NCBI GenBank assembly: GCA_013151015.1
Contig: JAADJA010000016.1
Coordinates: 1-49,260 of the forward strand
Direction: 5' to 3'
Length of the DNA: 49,260 nucleotides
From: Chlorobiota bacterium
GTDB lineage: Bacteria > Bacteroidota > Bacteroidia > Bacteroidales > JAADJA01
A program made the translations under genes and the position numbers. This document shows, piece by piece, positions 18,954 to 26,903 of the stretch (its first letter is position 1; every line of letters starts with the position of its first letter). A model generated the notes under the pieces. It saw only the letters and a program-made list of their open reading frames with translations. It was not told the DNA's origin and searched no databases.

Positions 18954-19316
18954 CTATTTTTCTTCTTCTGCCGCAATCTTGTCGGGTGGCACTGTTGATT
19001 CTTTAATCCCTTTTGAGTTGAGCTGCTTTGCAATTTCCGACTGACGGGTTGCGTGCATTACTTCCGATTTTACCGAAATGTATTCGTACCTCAACTCTTT
19101 CAGTTCACGCTGCATTTTTTCTATCTTCCGTATGTTTTTCTCGGCAAAATAGGAATTGCCGATGTAAATAAGGGCGAGAAAAGCCAGCATTAACAAAAAA
19201 GGGATTTGCCGGAGCGTACTCTCATTTTTAATGAAATCGCCACCCAATACATTTCGTATGGAATTGGCAACTACTTTTCCACTTTTCCCGAAACCTTTAT
19301 TTTTTCCCTTTGTCAT
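18954..19316 (-). CDS. ftsL: FtsL-like divisome protein
   Basis: This 120-residue bitopic protein has a basic N-terminus, one transmembrane helix at about 40-58 (IPFLLMLAFLALIYIGNSYF) and a following coiled coil (NIRKIEKMQRELKELRYEYI). This is the layout of FtsL, which links FtsQ to the FtsW/FtsI synthase. The sequence itself is weakly conserved, so the call rests on topology and position. Its ATG overlaps the rsmH stop in an ATGA (4 nt), indicating translational coupling. Confidence 0.88.
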   Translation of the reverse strand: MTKGKNKGFGKSGKVVANSIRNVLGGDFIKNESTLRQIPFLLMLAFLALIYIGNSYFAEKNIRKIEKMQRELKELRYEYISVKSEVMHATRQSEIAKQLNSKGIKESTVPPDKIAAEEEK

Positions 19317-20206
19317 ATTTTTTCCGCAATCCTCAATTTTGCACTTCTTGCCCGGCTATTGCTTTTTATCTCTTCTTCTGTTGGGACAAGTGGTTTTCTG
19401 TTTACCGGTTTCAGGCTTGTGATCAAATTTCCGTAAAAGTCCTTTTCCTGCTTTCCTTCAAAATTCCCTGTCCTGAAAAAATTCTTTACCAACCTGTCTT
19501 CAAGGGAATGATAGGAAATCACCACTATCCGTCCCCCTTTTTCCAATACATCCACTGACTGCTTCAACATCTCTTTCAAAGCCCCCAGTTCATCGTTCAC
19601 CTCAATGCGCAAGGCCTGGAAAACCCGGGCGTAAAACTTATTCTCCAATCCCCGTGGCGCACATTTGCCAATTGCCTCTTTCAACTGGGCCGTGGTTTCA
19701 ATCTCCTTTTCGTTTCTGAAACTCTCGATTGCGACAGCCACCTTCCCCGAATTCTTCAAATCACCGTAGCGGTATAGGACATTCCTGATTTCCCTCACCG
19801 GCCAGCCGTTCACGATTTCCTTTGCCGACATCCCTTTCTCGCGGTTCATCCTCAAATCGAGCCCGGCATCAAACCGAACCGAAAAACCCCTTTCGCCCTC
19901 ATCGATCTGGTGCGAAGAAATCCCAAGATCTGCCAGTATCCCATTCACTGGAACAGCTTTGTACAGCTTTAAAAAGTTCCGCATATACCGGAAATTTTGC
20001 TGTATCAAAATCAGCCGTTCATCTTCAATCTTATTCTCAATGGCATCAATGTCCTGGTCGAACGCGATCAATGAGCCATTGCCTATTTTCCCAAGAATTT
20101 CTTTGGAATGTCCACCTCCGCCATAAGTTGTGTCCACATATACACCACCTTCAAGGATGTTGAGACCCTCAATGCTTTCCTTTAATAAAACGGGCTTGTG
20201 ATACAT
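19313..20206 (-). CDS. rsmH: 16S rRNA m4C1402 methyltransferase RsmH
   Basis: RsmH (MraW) N4-methylates C1402 of 16S rRNA using S-adenosylmethionine. The N-terminal HKPVLLKESI, SAM-binding YVDTTYGGGGHSKEIL, DLGISSHQID and the C-terminal SYHSLEDRLVKNFF are all diagnostic. I use the ATG at 20206 (297 residues, MYHKPVLLKES). The frame extends to a TTG at 20236, but the extra ten residues do not fit the family. It lies second in the dcw cluster between mraZ and ftsL. Confidence 0.97.
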   Translation of the reverse strand: MYHKPVLLKESIEGLNILEGGVYVDTTYGGGGHSKEILGKIGNGSLIAFDQDIDAIENKIEDERLILIQQNFRYMRNFLKLYKAVPVNGILADLGISSHQIDEGERGFSVRFDAGLDLRMNREKGMSAKEIVNGWPVREIRNVLYRYGDLKNSGKVAVAIESFRNEKEIETTAQLKEAIGKCAPRGLENKFYARVFQALRIEVNDELGALKEMLKQSVDVLEKGGRIVVISYHSLEDRLVKNFFRTGNFEGKQEKDFYGNLITSLKPVNRKPLVPTEEEIKSNSRARSAKLRIAEKI

Positions 20207-20275
20207 ATGCCATCTATTTCCATCTATGATAATCAATGGATTTCAAGCTGACAATTCTTAAATTTTCTTCCGGAT

Positions 20276-20740
20276 TTAGTTTTGATTATCGTCCATTTTT
20301 CCCATCACGTCCTCGGCCAGCGCACCAAAATCGACATCGCTATCCTCAACCTCTTTCCGATAGCTCCCTTTGTCCCATATCTCTATCTTATTGATCTGTG
20401 ATGTCAACACGAGTTCCTTGTCTATCTTCGCAAATGCAATCAAATCCTTAGGAATGAGCAAGCGTCCGTTTCCATCCAAATCAACGGGCTTCACACCTGC
20501 CATAAACCGCCTTATGAAATCCACATTTTTTTTAACAAACCTATTGAGCTTGTCCACGCCAGCCATCTCTTTTTCCCATTCAGCTTTTGGGTAAAGTTCA
20601 AGACAACGGTCGAACACGGACTTTTTAATTACAAACCCATCGTTCAAAACGAGTGCAAGTTCACGCTTCAATCCTGCCGGGAGCGCTACTCTCCCCTTGG
20701 AATCAGCCTTACATTCGTATGTATATGTCAGGTTTGTCAT
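20276..20740 (-). CDS. mraZ: Transcriptional regulator MraZ
   Basis: MraZ is an AbrB-like DNA-binding protein that represses the dcw cluster in E. coli. Two SpoVT/AbrB-type repeats are visible: YECKADSKGRVALPAGLK near the N-terminus, and the second with PVDLDGNGRLLIPKDL. I choose the ATG at 20740 (154 residues, MTNLTYTYEC); a further in-frame ATG at 20755 would add five residues. It is the first gene of the cluster, and GTGGG boxes lie just upstream, which supports autoregulation. Confidence 0.95.
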   Translation of the reverse strand: MTNLTYTYECKADSKGRVALPAGLKRELALVLNDGFVIKKSVFDRCLELYPKAEWEKEMAGVDKLNRFVKKNVDFIRRFMAGVKPVDLDGNGRLLIPKDLIAFAKIDKELVLTSQINKIEIWDKGSYRKEVEDSDVDFGALAEDVMGKMDDNQN

Positions 20741-20759
20741 GTTAAAAAATTTCAAGGCG

Positions 20760-20823
20760 TAAATTTAGAAAAGATTTCCCACTTTTCCCCACTTGTTAAT
20801 AACTTTTTTCCACTTTTTCCCAC
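20760..20823 (-). promoter_or_regulatory. mraZ promoter with four MraZ boxes
   Basis: On the minus strand there are four GTGGG-type boxes, at 20819-20823 (GTGGG), 20809-20813 (GTGGA), 20788-20792 (GTGGG) and 20778-20782 (GTGGG). The members of each pair are exactly 10 bp apart, and the two pairs are 21 bp apart. This matches the known MraZ operator form of TGGG repeats with 5-nt spacers. A possible -7 element TAAATTTA lies at 20760-20767, close to the start codon. The boxes would cover the -33 region, consistent with repression. Confidence 0.75.
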
Positions 20824-20903
20824 TTAGTGTATTGATAACTGCATTTTTTGGGAATTGTTACTTCCTACAAGAAGTTTTTTTTAGCATTTGGGCAAACATT
20901 ATG

Positions 20904-20911
20904 TAACTTTG
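20904..20911 (+). promoter_or_regulatory. -7 element for the acyltransferase pair
   Basis: TAACTTTG matches the Bacteroidota TAnnTTTG -7 consensus, with a T-rich stretch about 20 nt upstream in place of a strong TTTG -33. Transcription would start near 20918. This rules out the longer open frame beginning at 20888 and supports the ATG at 20942. Confidence 0.5.
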
Positions 20912-20941
20912 TATCACAATGACTTAGAATGTGACTTAAAA

Positions 20942-21796
20942 ATGGGAGATATAAAAACGAAAAAGCGGATTGTTGACATCGAAAACATATTTCGATCCAA
21001 GAGCCCACGTATTGCCAAAACAGTACCCGGTTTTATATATAAGTATTTACGGAAGGTAATCCACGAGGATGAAATCAATGAACACCTGCGTAAAACCGAA
21101 AACGTGATAGGGCTTGATTTTGTGAAAGCCACACTCGAAATGTTTGGTGTGATCGTATCAAGTAAAGGAACCGAAAATATTCCAAGGGAGGGGAAAGCGT
21201 TGCTTGCCTCTAACCATCCACTTGGGGGACTGGATGGCCTGGCGCTCATGCAGGAGGTAGGGAAAATAAGGAAAGACATTGTTTTTCCGGTAAATGACCT
21301 CCTGATGTTCTTGCCTCAAATGAGGCCGTTGTTTGTCCCGGTAAACAAAGTTGGTTCCAATGCCGATAATATTAAGATCATACAACAGACTTTTGAGTCG
21401 GAAAAGCTGATGCTTTACTTTCCGGCCGGCCTTGTTTCACGGAAACAGAAATCGGGCATTCAGGATTTGGACTGGAAGAAGACTTTCGTAGCCAAATCGA
21501 AACAATATAAAAGGAACATCATCCCGGTCTTTATCGATGGGAAAAACTCGAACAAGTTCTATAATATAGCCAATTGGCGAAAAAAAATCAATATAAAGGC
21601 AAACATTGAAATGGCTTACCTGCCGGACGAAATGTTTAAGCAGAAAGGGCAAAAAGTACATATTATTTTCGGGAAACCTATTCCATATGAAACTTTTGAC
21701 AAAAGATACAATAATGTGGTTTGGGCCGAAAAAGTTAAAAGACATGTTTATTCTTTGGGAGAAGGCAATACGGAAGCTTTTGACCCGGGGGAATAG
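20942..21796 (+). CDS. glsA: PlsC-family O-acyltransferase, GlsA-like
   Basis: This 284-residue protein belongs to the 1-acylglycerol-phosphate acyltransferase fold. The active-site block is ASNHPLGGLDG (His-Pro with a downstream Asp), followed by FVPVNKVG and PAGLVSRK, the usual motifs II and III of this branch. The next gene encodes a GNAT-type acyltransferase. Together they look like the glsA/glsB pair that makes N-acyl and then O-acyl glycine lipids in Bacteroides thetaiotaomicron, an assignment from gene pairing and motif recall. It is divergent from mraZ. The ATG is at 20942 because the predicted promoter lies inside the longer frame. Confidence 0.8.
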   Translation: MGDIKTKKRIVDIENIFRSKSPRIAKTVPGFIYKYLRKVIHEDEINEHLRKTENVIGLDFVKATLEMFGVIVSSKGTENIPREGKALLASNHPLGGLDGLALMQEVGKIRKDIVFPVNDLLMFLPQMRPLFVPVNKVGSNADNIKIIQQTFESEKLMLYFPAGLVSRKQKSGIQDLDWKKTFVAKSKQYKRNIIPVFIDGKNSNKFYNIANWRKKINIKANIEMAYLPDEMFKQKGQKVHIIFGKPIPYETFDKRYNNVVWAEKVKRHVYSLGEGNTEAFDPGE

Positions 21797-21914
21797 TAGG
21801 CAGTTGGCAAATATTTAGAACAAAGTCCATAGATAAACGTTCCTCCTTCGCCTTGCAATCAAAATAGGTTTAACGAAAGCGGTGAAGCTTCGGAGGATAA
21901 AAAAAACGAAAAAG

Positions 21915-22847
21915 ATGAAAACAATAATTTCCCCGGTTGACAGGGGCCTGTTAGAGAAAGAATTAACGAAAGATATTTTTATCCGTGAAACAAACAATGG
22001 AAACAATCAAATATATGTTTTCACTGACAAACAAGCACCAAACCTGATGCGGGAAGTGGGCAGGCTCCGCGAATACACGTTCAGGGAAGCCGGGGGCGGA
22101 ACCGGAAAAGAGATGGATATTGACGTATATGACACTGCCGAAGTCCCCTTTAAGCAATTGATTGTTTGGAACCCACGGGAAAAAGAAATCGTAGGGGGCT
22201 ATCGTTATATCTATGGAAAAGACGTGCCGGTTGATAAAAACGGCCAACCAAAAAGCCCAACTTCCAAGCTATTTCATTTTTCCGAAAAATTCTTAAAAAA
22301 ATACTGGCCTTACACCTTTGAACTGGGGCGCTCTTTTGTACAGCCTCTCTTTCAGCCCACGGTCAATTTGAGGAAAGGGATGTATTCACTGGATAATTTA
22401 TGGGATGGACTTGGGGCAATCTCCGTAATGAACCCGGAAACGAAATACAATTTTGGGAAAATCACTATGTACCCTGATTTTGATACGTTTGCCCGTGATA
22501 TGATATTGTACTTTATGAACAAATACTTCCCTGATACTGAAAATCTGTTAAAACCATACGAACCACTCAAACTAACGACCAGGCAAAAAGTACTTGACAG
22601 CATTTTTACCGGGGTCAATTATGACGAGGATTATCGGATATTGGCCCAGAAAGTACGCCGCTTAAAGGAAAGCATCCCTCCCCTGGTCAATGCGTACATG
22701 AACCTTTCCGGATCGATGAAAACCTTTGGGACTGCCGTTAACCCAGCCTTTGGCAATGTGGAAGAGACAGCCATCATCATTACCATTGCCGATATTTACG
22801 ATTACAAAAAGGACAGGCATATGGGTTCATTTGATCAAGGGAATTAA
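21915..22847 (+). CDS. glsB: GNAT N-acyltransferase, GlsB/OlsB-like
   Basis: This 310-residue protein resembles the OlsB-type acyl-ACP-dependent N-acyltransferases. Visible features are VGRLREYTFREAGGGTG, DIDVYDTAEVPFKQLIVW and EIVGGYRYIYG, matching the family's RY-x-VF / D-x-D / G-YR pattern, then ELGRSFVQP. It probably N-acylates an amino acid head group (glycine in the characterised Bacteroides homologue). I prefer the ATG at 21915 (MKTIISPVDRG); the frame opens 33 nt earlier with a lysine/arginine-rich stretch. It lies 118 nt after the O-acyltransferase and is likely in one operon with it. Confidence 0.78.
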   Translation: MKTIISPVDRGLLEKELTKDIFIRETNNGNNQIYVFTDKQAPNLMREVGRLREYTFREAGGGTGKEMDIDVYDTAEVPFKQLIVWNPREKEIVGGYRYIYGKDVPVDKNGQPKSPTSKLFHFSEKFLKKYWPYTFELGRSFVQPLFQPTVNLRKGMYSLDNLWDGLGAISVMNPETKYNFGKITMYPDFDTFARDMILYFMNKYFPDTENLLKPYEPLKLTTRQKVLDSIFTGVNYDEDYRILAQKVRRLKESIPPLVNAYMNLSGSMKTFGTAVNPAFGNVEETAIIITIADIYDYKKDRHMGSFDQGN

Positions 22848-22907
22848 AAAGGCGTATAGAGATACGGACCTAATAACCTAACCTGGTCAAGCCAGGAATC
22901 ACACACA

Positions 22908-22929
22908 CCTGCCTGTCGGCAGACAGGGA
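22908..22929. repeat. CCTGTC-GGCA-GACAGG hairpin
   Basis: A perfect 6-bp stem with a GGCA loop, inside a CCTGCCTGTCGGCAGACAGG block, in the 199-nt gap between glsB and ysxC. It belongs to the dispersed CCTGCC.../GGCAGG intergenic hairpins; a related block is at 30745-30770. No T-run follows. Confidence 0.6.
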
Positions 22930-23046
22930 ACCCACAGAAATTCACAGACAAGCATAACGAACATTCCTCAATAATTAATATTTTGCAACGACCAAAGGAA
23001 GTCCGTATGGAAAAATACACGAATATCAGAAATAATATACTAAACC

Positions 23047-23649
23047 ATGCAAATAAAGACAGCCAAATTTGTAATGAGCAATACCGATTACCAAAAATGT
23101 CCACAAACAGAACTACCGGAGTACGCCTTTATCGGTCGTTCAAATGTGGGTAAATCTTCTTTGATAAACATGCTCGTTGCCAGGAAAAACCTGGCCAAGA
23201 CATCCGGCACACCGGGAAAAACACAACTAATCAACCATTTCCTCATCGATGAAAACTGGCATATCGTTGACCTGCCCGGCTTTGGCTATGCAAAGACCTC
23301 AAAAAAAAACAGGAAAAGCTGGGAAGGAATGATAAGCAACTATTTGTTGCACCGCGAAAATTTGGTCGCTGTTTTTATCCTTATCGACTCACGGCTTGAA
23401 CCGCAGAAAATAGATTTGGAATTTATCTCATGGTTGGGCGAAAAGGAACTTCCCTTCTTCCTCGTGTTCACAAAAACCGACAAACTGACCAAAAACCGTT
23501 TATCAAAAAACATAAAAGCCTACAAGGAATTTCTCCTGACACAATGGGAAGAATTGCCTGTTTCCATACTGACCTCGGCAAAAACAAAAGTGGGCAAAGA
23601 TGAAGTTTTGGGGATTATCGAAAGCTTGAACGAGGAAATCAACGCTTAA
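23047..23649 (+). CDS. ysxC: Ribosome-biogenesis GTPase YsxC/EngB
   Basis: EngB/YsxC is a 200-residue Era-like GTPase that helps assemble the 50S subunit. G1 is FIGRSNVGKSSLIN, the G2 threonine lies in SGTPGKTQ, G3 is DLPGFGYA and G4 is TKTDKL. The length and the IKTAKFVMSN start are typical. The stop is followed by CCTAACTTTTCAACTTTTAAC, the same word-repeat style seen at the murE end. Confidence 0.96.
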   Translation: MQIKTAKFVMSNTDYQKCPQTELPEYAFIGRSNVGKSSLINMLVARKNLAKTSGTPGKTQLINHFLIDENWHIVDLPGFGYAKTSKKNRKSWEGMISNYLLHRENLVAVFILIDSRLEPQKIDLEFISWLGEKELPFFLVFTKTDKLTKNRLSKNIKAYKEFLLTQWEELPVSILTSAKTKVGKDEVLGIIESLNEEINA

Positions 23650-23737
23650 CCCCTAACTTTTCAACTTTTAACTTCCGAACCAGCAACACATTTTCAAAAC
23701 CAACCAAAAGCTATAAGGGGACTTCTATTAATTATCC

Positions 23738-24820
23738 CTATTTATTATCCCTAAGGAAATCTTTTAATTTCACCGGGACAGGCATCTTCTTTTGTTTCAC
23801 GAGGGTATCCCTGGCCACATCCCCGTTTCTGTTTAACCTTTCCACAACGAGTTTTTCTTTATCGATGGACAAAACCCTGAACTGATGGTTATTGAGTTCG
23901 TTGAACATAAGGAACTGGACCATCTCCCCATTACGGCTTATTTCCATGGGCGAGTCAAGGCTTCTGAAAATTGAATGAAGCGTGGCAGATTCTTCTTTGA
24001 TCTCCCAAACCTGTTTTACATAAATTTCCTTATCCCATAGCTTTTCGGGCATCGACCTTAAATAATCTTCATCAACCGATTTTTCTTCCCAAACCCCAAA
24101 AAGTTTTTCTTTGTTGAATTTTTGCTGAAAAGGGACTTTTTTAAGGGAAGCGGAATAAACCCTGTCGAACTCATCCTCACAAACAATCCCCGATGAATCC
24201 ACGGAAACGACATGGAGAAATGGCGCAAGACCAGAGAAATAGATGAACAGCTCATCATCAAAATCCACAACGGCCCATTTACTAAAACTTGGAAAGAAAG
24301 GCTCCACATTATCCGTTACCATAAACCGGCTTCCTTCATCAAATTCCATTTCAAACGCCCCCTCAAAAAAGGCAAAATCAAATTCAAACGGATTTTCTCT
24401 CATAAATGCTTCCAGTTCATCTTTTTCCCCGCCCAATTTATGCCTTTTCAATTTTACAAATGCTATCACTGTCCTTGGGTCTTCCTTGGTGATAATTTCC
24501 AACCGATTCCCATCCACAATATTCAACTTATAGGTTTTCTGGTTTGTACTGTCTTTGTTAAAAACCAACGAGCTATCGGCAAGATCGAAGAAACCCTCAT
24601 TTTCAAACAGGTTTTTCCCGGCAAGGTAATCGTCATAGTTTACCAATTGAAAACTTCCCCCATCGACCCGAAGGAGCATTTTAGTATAAGTCAATAAAGT
24701 ATCGGGTGAGGAATTTACGTAAACCGCTTTCCATAAGCCATCGGGCGATGATGCAAAACTAGGGAACACACTAAGGCCTAACAAAAACACCCATATCCTT
24801 TTCATTAAAAACTTTTTCAT
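23738..24820 (-). CDS. Exported protein of unknown function
   Basis: This 360-residue protein starts with a signal peptide (RIWVFLLGLSVFPSFAS, cleavage probably near residue 24 before SPDGLWKAV). I do not recognise the family. The mature part is rich in aromatic and acidic residues, with repeated short beta-strand-like segments. It opens DGLWKAVYVNSSPDTLLTYTK, reminiscent of lipocalin-like or DUF domains that begin with a G-x-W motif; a second such motif, LFGVWEEKSVDED, occurs about residue 240, suggesting two related halves. There is no lipobox cysteine. It is convergent with ysxC and divergent from rsgA. The start could also be the internal ATG at residue 6. Confidence 0.75.
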   Translation of the reverse strand: MKKFLMKRIWVFLLGLSVFPSFASSPDGLWKAVYVNSSPDTLLTYTKMLLRVDGGSFQLVNYDDYLAGKNLFENEGFFDLADSSLVFNKDSTNQKTYKLNIVDGNRLEIITKEDPRTVIAFVKLKRHKLGGEKDELEAFMRENPFEFDFAFFEGAFEMEFDEGSRFMVTDNVEPFFPSFSKWAVVDFDDELFIYFSGLAPFLHVVSVDSSGIVCEDEFDRVYSASLKKVPFQQKFNKEKLFGVWEEKSVDEDYLRSMPEKLWDKEIYVKQVWEIKEESATLHSIFRSLDSPMEISRNGEMVQFLMFNELNNHQFRVLSIDKEKLVVERLNRNGDVARDTLVKQKKMPVPVKLKDFLRDNK

Positions 24821-24892
24821 TTGAAAATCAATTATAAGTTTCTACTCAACAATCCGTACAAAACCTAACTATTTAATAAACTATTCGTTTTG

Positions 24893-25070
24893 TCACGACT
24901 TTCGGCTACCCTTCGACAAGCTCAGGACATGCCTCGAAAATCCCTGCCTTTGCCGAAACGGCTACGTACAGACAGGCCGCCAAAACTACTATGTTTTTTT
25001 GCTTTTTACCCTGAGCTAATGCACGGGGCTATTCAACCAATTAAACACACTTACGGAGCAACGATAATTT
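24893..25070. repeat. Composite REP-like element, copy 3, in a 391-nt gap
   Basis: The modules are GTTTTGTCACGACTTTCGGCT, CCCTTCGACAAGCTCAGGA, CATGCCTCGAAAATCCCTGCC, a CCGAAACGGCTACGTACAGAC block, GCCAAAACTACTATG, then TACCCTGAGC...GGGGCTATTC and a TTACGGAGC end. The first half closely parallels the copy at 7999-8144. The gap 24821-25211 holds this element and otherwise only AT-rich DNA before rsgA. Confidence 0.6.
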
Positions 25071-25211
25071 CAAAATGCAAAATTACGATTCATTCTTTTA
25101 CACATTGCAAAAAAACGATTTTTCCCATAATGCGGGTTAATCGCATAAATCTTGTAATTTTACACGGTTAAATAATAGGTTATTATTGCATTTTTATAAA
25201 AAACAAAACAA

Positions 25212-26156
25212 TTGCAGGGCACGGTAATCAAATCAACAGGAAGCTGGTTCACGGTTTTATCCGATGACGGGAAAATAGCCCAGTGCAAGTTGCGCGGGAA
25301 ATTCCGCATAAAAGGGATTAAAGCCACCAATCCGGTGGCCGTGGGCGATGAAGTGGTTTTCAAGAATTCCATTGATGGTTCAAGTGGCTGGATAACCGAA
25401 ATTTTGCCCCGGCACAATTATATCGTCCGTAAATCCACCAAACTTTCCAAGGTTTCCCATATCATCGCTGCCAATGTGGATCAGGCCATCATAGTTGCAA
25501 CACTGGCTTTTCCGCGAACATCCACGGGTTTCATCGACCGTTTCCTGATAACCACCGAAGCTTATCATATACCGGCCATTTTGGTTTTTAACAAAACAGA
25601 CATCTACAATGAAAAGCAATTGCAAGATTTGGAAAAGCTGATGGGCCTATATGAAAGTATCGGTTATAAATGCCTGAAAACATCAGCGATAAGAGGCGAT
25701 AATTTGGGGCTGCTCAAAGAGGTCCTTAAAGATAAACGAAGTCTGTTTTCGGGCCATTCGGGAGTTGGAAAATCCGCTTTGGCAAATACGATGCAGCCCG
25801 GATTAGAGCTTAAGACCGGAAAACTTTCGGAAGCCCACAAAAAAGGTCTTCATACCACAACCTTTGCGGAAATGCACCCTCTGTCTTTTGGGGGATTTTT
25901 AATTGACACGCCCGGGATAAAAGAATTCGGGCTTACCGATTTTAACCGGAAAGAGATTGCGGAACGCTTCCCCGAAATGCGGAAGCATATGCACGATTGC
26001 AAATTCAGCAACTGTTCGCACACACATGAACCGGGCTGTGCCGTAATCGAAGCTATTAAAGAAGGGAAAATAAATCTGAAAAGATATGAAAACTACCTGA
26101 GTGTGCTGAACGATGAATATTGGGAAAAAACGGAAAATGATTATCGGGAAAGGTAA
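25212..26156 (+). CDS. rsgA: Ribosome small-subunit GTPase RsgA
   Basis: RsgA (YjeQ/EngC) is a circularly permuted GTPase for 30S maturation. It has an N-terminal OB fold (VIKSTGSWFTVL...), G4 NKTD before G1 GHSGVGKSAL and G3 DTPGIKEFG, and the C-terminal zinc motif CKFSNCSHTHEPGC. The start is a TTG at 25212: an in-frame TAA lies at 25197-25199, there is no ATG between, and the family N-terminus (M-x-G-x-V-x-KSTGSW) begins exactly here. The length of 314 residues is normal. Confidence 0.96.
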   Translation: MQGTVIKSTGSWFTVLSDDGKIAQCKLRGKFRIKGIKATNPVAVGDEVVFKNSIDGSSGWITEILPRHNYIVRKSTKLSKVSHIIAANVDQAIIVATLAFPRTSTGFIDRFLITTEAYHIPAILVFNKTDIYNEKQLQDLEKLMGLYESIGYKCLKTSAIRGDNLGLLKEVLKDKRSLFSGHSGVGKSALANTMQPGLELKTGKLSEAHKKGLHTTTFAEMHPLSFGGFLIDTPGIKEFGLTDFNRKEIAERFPEMRKHMHDCKFSNCSHTHEPGCAVIEAIKEGKINLKRYENYLSVLNDEYWEKTENDYRER

Positions 26157-26178
26157 TACTTCGACAAGCTCAGTATGA
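26157..26178. repeat. CTTCGACAAGCTCAG motif copy
   Basis: The word CTTCGACAAGCTCAG follows the rsgA stop by a few bases. The same word is at 8031-8042 and 24908-24926. An inverted, interrupted form is at 31808-31828 and a degenerate one at 39427-39447. It is a dispersed motif without an obvious partner here. Confidence 0.65.
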
Positions 26179-26236
26179 CCTTGGTTAAGGGTAAGTAAAC
26201 CCTAAAGTGTATTGAAAAAAACATAAAATCAAAACA

Positions 26237-26902
26237 ATGAAAGCCAAAAACATGATTGCAGACGGTGTGATTCCCGTAAGCTCCACGGACCGGGGTTCGG
26301 AAGCACTGATTTCGATGGACGAAAATAAAATTTCACATATCCCCGTGGTGGACGATGGCGAATATATCGGGATTATTTCGGAAGTGGATGTTTACAATAT
26401 GAGCGACCTCGACAGTTCCATCAGCGAGAGTTTTTCGGTATTGCCCAAACCTTCCGTTTTTGAGCATGAGCATTTCTTCGATGTTATCAAGGCAATGTCA
26501 CAGGCACGTATTTCGGCACTTCCCGTTATCGACAGGAACGGCAAATATGTGGGGACCATCACCCTCAACCGTTTAATGAAGAACCTGGCCGAATTTACCG
26601 TAATCGAACAACCCGGGGCCATCATCGTGCTTGAATTGAACCATAAAGATTATGTGCTTTCGCAAATAGCGCAAATCGTTGAGTCACATGACTCTAAAAT
26701 ATTAAGTTTATTTATTGCATCGAAAAACGAATCCACAAAGATAGAAGTTACGTTAAAGATCAACAGAACGGACATTGAACCCGTCATTCAAACTTTCAAC
26801 CGTTACGATTACGTGATAAAAGAAACCTACACCGAAGATCAGGGTTCGATGGAGGATTTGAAGGACAGGTACGATTCCCTGATGAACTATCTGAACATTT
26901 AA
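26237..26902 (+). CDS. CBS-domain protein
   Basis: This 221-residue cytoplasmic protein has two CBS motifs (about 8-60, with HIPVVDDGEYIGIISEVDV, and 75-130, with ALPVIDRNGKYVGTITLN). They would form one Bateman module that binds adenosine nucleotides. An ACT-like C-terminal region follows (about 140-205, IVLELNHKDYVLSQIAQIVE). The ligand is not predictable. It ends one base before the Omp85 gene's ATG, so the two are clearly co-transcribed. In many Bacteroidota a similar CBS gene sits near nadK and bamA; nadK is absent here. Confidence 0.88.
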   Translation: MKAKNMIADGVIPVSSTDRGSEALISMDENKISHIPVVDDGEYIGIISEVDVYNMSDLDSSISESFSVLPKPSVFEHEHFFDVIKAMSQARISALPVIDRNGKYVGTITLNRLMKNLAEFTVIEQPGAIIVLELNHKDYVLSQIAQIVESHDSKILSLFIASKNESTKIEVTLKINRTDIEPVIQTFNRYDYVIKETYTEDQGSMEDLKDRYDSLMNYLNI

Positions 26903-26903
26903 C

